Origin: Owenweeksia sp963758205
GTDB taxonomy: Bacteria > Bacteroidota > Bacteroidia > Flavobacteriales > Schleiferiaceae
DNA: 64,000 bases
Assembly: GCA_963758205.1 (NCBI GenBank)
Contig: CAVWUM010000006.1
Span: forward strand, 372,001 to 436,000
Direction of reading: 5' to 3'
Part shown: positions 60,648-64,000 of the stretch, in pieces
Layout of the letters: each line of letters opens with the position of its first letter
Numbering within the stretch: the stretch's first letter is position 1
The notes under the pieces: model-generated
Told to the model about the DNA's origin: nothing
The model's database searches: none
What the model saw: the letters and a program-made list of their open reading frames with translations, nothing else
Program-made: the position numbers and the translations under genes

Positions 60648-61314
60648 CCTTGCCATTGTTCTCCAGGTAGGAAATCAGACCTATGGCGATTGCATATTGC
60701 GCCAAGCCGTAGGTAAGCATAACAGCAATATGGAGGTACTTGCTTTCACCATTAAATTGGTTAAACGCCAGTAATACATCTGAAATAATAAACAAAAGAG
60801 CACCTATAGCAGGAAGCTTTGAAGTAAGAGCATCAAGCCCTAAAAGCCTGATACTGGCGAGGAGGTGTAAGCCAATAACTATGGCATATCCATATAAATA
60901 GGGCGAGATATCCTCAGGATCATTTACATATTTATATAGAATAAACAGCCCCGCTCCTATTACCAGGAAACCTCCAATAAGATATCCGGTGAGCGATGTT
61001 AGCTTTTGATTGAGGTAAAACGTAATGAAAGATATTTGGGCTATTAAAAAGGCCGCCATACCTGCCAGAAAATACACTTTACCCTCCTGCATCAAAATAA
61101 TGTCGCCAATCATAGATAGCAACAAAGCCAGGGGAACCCAGCTTTTACCATTGATATCGATATGGGCAGTTTTATGGATAAAAAAAGCCAAGAGCGAAAA
61201 CACCAGCAGCGGTTTACTTATTAGATAAAGTATCCGGCTCTCCGGCTGATAAATTACCACCAGGTGTAGAAAGAGCAGGGCAAAAAATAATTTTGAAAAA
61301 TCGCGGACTTTCAA
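60625..61314 (-). CDS. YhhN-family lysoplasmalogenase-like membrane protein
   Basis: The 229-residue membrane protein has about eight hydrophobic segments. PLALLLSMIGDIILM (the conserved S-x-x-G-D) and LLFIISDVLLAFNQF (SD-x-x-L/I-A) match the YhhN/TMEM86 family, whose eukaryotic members cleave lysoplasmalogens. Its end overlaps that of the convergent FKBP gene by 23 bases. It is 38 bases downstream of the M48 peptidase gene on the same strand. Confidence 0.87.
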   Translation of the reverse strand: MKVRDFSKLFFALLFLHLVVIYQPESRILYLISKPLLVFSLLAFFIHKTAHIDINGKSWVPLALLLSMIGDIILMQEGKVYFLAGMAAFLIAQISFITFYLNQKLTSLTGYLIGGFLVIGAGLFILYKYVNDPEDISPYLYGYAIVIGLHLLASIRLLGLDALTSKLPAIGALLFIISDVLLAFNQFNGESKYLHIAVMLTYGLAQYAIAIGLISYLENNGKVNERLSE

Positions 61315-61352
61315 ATCGCTGAATGTTTAAAGAAGTGCGCGAAGATAGAAGC

Positions 61353-62150
61353 TTAATTGCTTTTTGGCTGATAGTACTTATTGGCTTCAGCCATCCATTT
61401 ATTAAGGTTTTTAATGCGGGTATCATTACTTGGGTGAGTAGAAAGAAACTCCGGAGGAGCCTGCCCTCCTCTTGCTGCCATACGTTTCCAAAACTCAGGA
61501 GCTCCGGCCGGATCGTAACCAGCCATGGCCATAAAAATCAATCCCAATCTATCTGCTTCACTTTCATGTGTTCGGCTAAAAGGTAAAATCACCCCCACCT
61601 GGCTACCAATTCCGTAAGCCTGCATGTATAAGGCCTGAGTTTCCTGAGGTTTGTCAGACAAAGCTACCTGCAGGGCTATCCCTCCAAATTGCTGAACCAA
61701 TCCCTGGCTCATTCTTTCGTTGCCATGCCTCGCGATGGCATGCGCAACCTCATGGCCCATAACTACAGCAATTCCATTTTCATTCTGACAGATGGGTAAA
61801 ATACCTGTATAAAAAGCCACCTTACCACCGGGCATACACCATGCATTAATCTGGTCATCCTGTATAAGGTTAAATTCCCATTGGTAGCCTTCTATAAGAT
61901 CGGCTTCATTATTATCTTTTAAATATTCTTCAACGGCATTTTTAATTTTCACCCCCACCGATTGCACCATTTGGGCATCCTTAGTGCCTTTTACTACCTG
62001 CGCCTGATTTAAAACCTGGCTGTACTGATCATTACTAAGAGATAGCATTTGAGAACCGGGAAGTAAGTTAAGTTGCCTTCTTCCCGTAAGGGGAACGGTA
62101 TTGCAACTTCCTATGAACATAATAATGGCGAGGGTGATGAGTCTTTTCAT
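61353..62150 (-). CDS. M48-family metallopeptidase, lipoprotein (LoiP-like)
   Basis: The 265-residue protein has a lipoprotein signal (LAIIMFIGSCNTV) and a Ste24-like peptidase domain: VVMGHEVAHAIARHGNERMS has the HExxH zinc motif and SRTHESEADRLGLIFMAMAG has the third-ligand Glu. STHPSNDTRIKNLN closes the domain. LoiP-type proteases degrade damaged envelope proteins. It is divergent from hsp20, sharing an intergenic region with a symmetric dyad, a possible sign of common stress control. Confidence 0.93.
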   Translation of the reverse strand: MKRLITLAIIMFIGSCNTVPLTGRRQLNLLPGSQMLSLSNDQYSQVLNQAQVVKGTKDAQMVQSVGVKIKNAVEEYLKDNNEADLIEGYQWEFNLIQDDQINAWCMPGGKVAFYTGILPICQNENGIAVVMGHEVAHAIARHGNERMSQGLVQQFGGIALQVALSDKPQETQALYMQAYGIGSQVGVILPFSRTHESEADRLGLIFMAMAGYDPAGAPEFWKRMAARGGQAPPEFLSTHPSNDTRIKNLNKWMAEANKYYQPKSN

Positions 62151-62208
62151 AGCAATGGTTGTTTATGATAAAAGTAAACAAGAAAACTTGTCAAGGTTTC
62201 AAAATTCA

Positions 62209-62229
62209 ATAATGACATTTAGTCATTAT
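62209..62229. promoter_or_regulatory. Operator-like dyad between M48 peptidase and Hsp20
   Basis: ataatgac (62209-62216) and gtcattat (62222-62229) form perfect 8-base arms around five bases, without T-tract. The site is 60 bases upstream of the M48 start and 110 bases upstream of hsp20. A regulator binding here could control both genes. Confidence 0.45.
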
Positions 62230-62338
62230 AATTTAGTTGCATAAGTCATATTGTCACATAAAGATGGGCTTTGAACCAAAAAATCCATTTGGTATTGGAA
62301 TTGACTAAAGCAAGTCAAAACAATAAAACAATACTAAA

Positions 62339-62788
62339 ATGAATATCGTAAAAAGAAACACCCACAGAAATCCTGAGTTTAACTCACTGATGAAGAACTT
62401 CTTATCAGATGATTTTTTTAATTGGCCAACCGCAAAATGGGAAACAGGCAGAAATAATTTTGTTCCTGTAAATATCTCCGAAGATGAAAATGGCTTTAAC
62501 CTTCACCTTGCCGCTCCGGGGATGAAAAAAGAGGATTTTAAAGTAGAGCTTGATGGTGATTCATTAATCATCTCTGCCGAAGTAAAAGAGGAGAGCGAAG
62601 CAAAAACTGCGAATTTTACTCGCAAGGAGTTTGGGTTTAAAAGTTTTAAGAGAGCATTTGTACTGCCCGAAAACTCAATATATACCGATGCGATTGAGGC
62701 ATCTTACGAAAATGGAGTGCTGAGCCTTGTGCTTCCAAAAAAAGAGGAGGCCAAACCTCAGCCCGCAAAAATGATTGAAATTTCATAG
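62339..62788 (+). CDS. Hsp20/alpha-crystallin-family small heat-shock protein
   Basis: The 149-residue chaperone has the alpha-crystallin domain (~43-135): NISEDENGFNLHLAAPGMKK followed by EDFKVELDGDSLIISAE, then FKRAFVLPENSIYTDAIEAS and YENGVLSLVLPKKEE (the GVLxLxLPK motif). The N-terminal arm has RNTHRNPEFNSLMKNFLSDD. It prevents aggregation of unfolded proteins. A bidirectional terminator lies downstream. Confidence 0.95.
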   Translation: MNIVKRNTHRNPEFNSLMKNFLSDDFFNWPTAKWETGRNNFVPVNISEDENGFNLHLAAPGMKKEDFKVELDGDSLIISAEVKEESEAKTANFTRKEFGFKSFKRAFVLPENSIYTDAIEASYENGVLSLVLPKKEEAKPQPAKMIEIS

Positions 62789-62815
62789 TTTTGGTTTAGG
62801 TTAATTAGGTAAAGT

Positions 62816-62856
62816 AAAAGTCTCGCAGTAAGGGTTTCCCAAGCTGCGAGACTTTT
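62816..62856. terminator. Bidirectional terminator between hsp20 and a membrane protein gene
   Basis: aaaagtctcgcag (62816-62828) pairs with ctgcgagactttt (62844-62856), a perfect 13-base stem with A- and T-rich flanks. It lies between the hsp20 stop and the convergent minus-strand gene. Confidence 0.85.
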
Positions 62857-62879
62857 CAGTTTAACACGAAATGTCTGGT

Positions 62880-63563
62880 CTATCGGTCAGAGATATTATC
62901 TAGAAAATAGTTCAGGTTGCCGCTGTAATTTACCGTTGAAATTAAATCACCATTGGCCAGGTGGATATCAAGTGAGTGAGGGGTTGAAGAGCCAACACTT
63001 ACAATATCTGATATTGAATAAACCTTTTCATCCTCCAGCATTCTTTTGGTATAAATATGCTCACCATCCGTTTTTAGGTAAACATTAAACTGGAGACTTA
63101 ACAAAATGGCCGCAGGCAATAATGTAAGAAATGAAAAAGCTCTTGCAAAACCTTTACCCACACCACGGTGAAGCCCTTGGGTTTCTTCAAAGTCCAAGTA
63201 CTCACCCGCTCCAAAAAACTGTACATAAATATTTTTGGCTGTAAGGGTACTTATATAGAATCCAATTATAAGAGAAGGCAGTACCAGGGCGGCCTGGCTT
63301 ACTACAAGTACACCCGAAAAGCTACCGGCACTATGCAGTAAATTGAAGGTAAAATAGGTTACCCAAAAAGTGATTACTGTAGCAATTACCCCGAAGGTTA
63401 AAAAAACTACCGAGAATAAAGCTCTTTGTCCACGCCACTTGCCTCTTGCTTGTTTTGAGGCTTCAGGATTAAGTAATGGAAAGGTTCTGAAAAGGGTTTT
63501 TCTGAGCATCAGAAAAAGCACCACGAGCACCAATAGCTCAATAGCCAGTTTTAAAATAAACAT
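62880..63563 (-). CDS. Hypothetical membrane protein with C-terminal soluble domain
   Basis: The 227-residue protein has a first hydrophobic segment (LAIELLVLVVLFLMLRKTLF), three more helices around 48-70, 77-105 and 137-155, then a soluble part beginning DGEHIYTKRMLEDEKVYSIS with a PH-like beta pattern (SDIVSVGSSTPHSLDIHLAN). I recognise no family. It follows the RluA-type gene by 12 bases on the same strand and ends in the bidirectional terminator. Confidence 0.6.
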   Translation of the reverse strand: MFILKLAIELLVLVVLFLMLRKTLFRTFPLLNPEASKQARGKWRGQRALFSVVFLTFGVIATVITFWVTYFTFNLLHSAGSFSGVLVVSQAALVLPSLIIGFYISTLTAKNIYVQFFGAGEYLDFEETQGLHRGVGKGFARAFSFLTLLPAAILLSLQFNVYLKTDGEHIYTKRMLEDEKVYSISDIVSVGSSTPHSLDIHLANGDLISTVNYSGNLNYFLDNISDR

Positions 63564-63575
63564 GAGAGTAGAGTT

Positions 63576-64000
63576 TTAGTTGTTTACATGTTTCCAAATG
63601 CTATCCCCGGTAGGGAGTGGAGCATTAAGCTCCAAATTTTCTCCACTTACGGGATGAACAAATATAGCCTTTTTAGCATGTAAACTCACACTCGCGTCTC
63701 TGTTACTCCTTGAAAACCCGTACTTTAAGTCACCTTTTATGGGGCACCCGATGGATGACAGTTGTACTCTTATTTGATGATGTCTTCCGGTTTCGAGTTT
63801 GATTTCCAGCAAACTGTAATGATCCATTTTTTGCAACACTTTGTAAGAAAGCACCGCCTTTTTTGAACCAGCTATCTCTTTAAAAAAATATTGAGATTTA
63901 TTTTTTTTCTGATCTTTTTTTAAAAAATGGACAAGCCGATCTTCACTTTTGTCAGGCGTGCCCTGCACTATAGCCCAGTATATTTTCTCAACTTCCCTTT
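63576..64000 (-). CDS. RluA-family pseudouridine synthase, C-terminal part
   Basis: The frame is open to the right edge; only the last ~141 residues are visible. KIYWAIVQGTP is the RluA strand preceding the catalytic domain's second half, and GRHHQIRVQLSSIGCPIKGD is the signature RxHQIRxHLxxxGxPIxGD-like motif. The catalytic Asp (HRLDRxTSG) is outside the window. It modifies uridines in rRNA or tRNA. It is followed by the membrane-protein gene with a 12-base gap. Confidence 0.9.
   Translation of the reverse strand, partial: REVEKIYWAIVQGTPDKSEDRLVHFLKKDQKKNKSQYFFKEIAGSKKAVLSYKVLQKMDHYSLLEIKLETGRHHQIRVQLSSIGCPIKGDLKYGFSRSNRDASVSLHAKKAIFVHPVSGENLELNAPLPTGDSIWKHVNN

Noticed and set aside
1..64000. 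tRNA, rRNA, CRISPR array, prophage and complete insertion sequences
   Set aside because: No T-loop-like GTTCGAAxC arrangement, regularly spaced repeat array, transposase motif or phage structural block was seen in any intergenic region.

Overview
The window is a dense stretch of chromosome from a member of the Bacteroidota, most likely Flavobacteriales. At least six secreted or surface genes fit this: four end in C-terminal type IX secretion (T9SS) sorting domains, one is a broken T9SS gene, and one is a surface protein with an S74 chaperone domain. Other signs are a BshC bacillithiol enzyme, a flexirubin-free carotenoid block with CruF-, CrtZ- and fused CrtYcd-like genes, SMUG2-type uracil glycosylase, absence of Shine-Dalgarno-like leaders, and promoter-like TAnnTTTG boxes close to several starts. 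No tRNA, rRNA, CRISPR array, prophage or complete insertion sequence was seen.

Layout. 1-5.5 kb: end of an unknown protein, an exonuclease/GIY-YIG fusion, a small possible PD-(D/E)xK-fold protein, a cytosolic DsbA-like protein, a helical protein and BshC. 5.6-9.8 kb: TPMT-like methyltransferase, PyrR-like phosphoribosyltransferase, a three-gene carotenoid operon (cyclase, hydroxylase, hydratase) and two membrane proteins. 9.8-16.6 kb: QueE, a TRIC-type channel, an S74/T9SS surface-protein pair, SucD, nitroreductase and NhaA. 16.9-26.6 kb: FkbM methyltransferase, topoisomerase IB, lipocalin, CsbD, a frameshifted T9SS gene, DUF4442 protein, M90 peptidase, alpha/beta hydrolase, DEAD-box helicase coupled to a sulfotransferase, and two DUF proteins. 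26.8-37.6 kb: MltF, a group II PLP decarboxylase, a choice-of-anchor I T9SS protein, SMUG2, an Rrf2 regulator, a further T9SS protein, a Coq4-like protein, a secreted unknown and a T9SS serine hydrolase.

37.8-46.4 kb holds the most interesting unit: seven closely spaced same-strand genes (GABA-type transaminase, nitrilase-superfamily amidase, VOC protein, 906-residue Orn/Lys/Arg-decarboxylase-like PLP enzyme, ATP-grasp ligase, C45 acyltransferase-like Ntn hydrolase, STAS-like protein). Together they look like a pathway that makes an amine by decarboxylation, ligates it to a carboxylate, and processes amide and amino groups. I do not recognise this combination as a named pathway.

46.4-64 kb: peroxiredoxin, ZIP transporter, methyltransferase, TauE/SafE permease, lipoproteins, sodium:solute symporter, a non-coding element with nested inverted repeats (about 52.25-52.42 kb), an RlmL-like RNA methyltransferase, an ArsC-like protein, a tandem array of four paralogous outer-membrane-type proteins plus a fifth unrelated surface protein, PriA, an FKBP lipoprotein, YhhN, an M48 peptidase, Hsp20, an unknown membrane protein and the end of an RluA-type pseudouridine synthase.

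All family assignments come from reading motifs in the translations; no database search was run.
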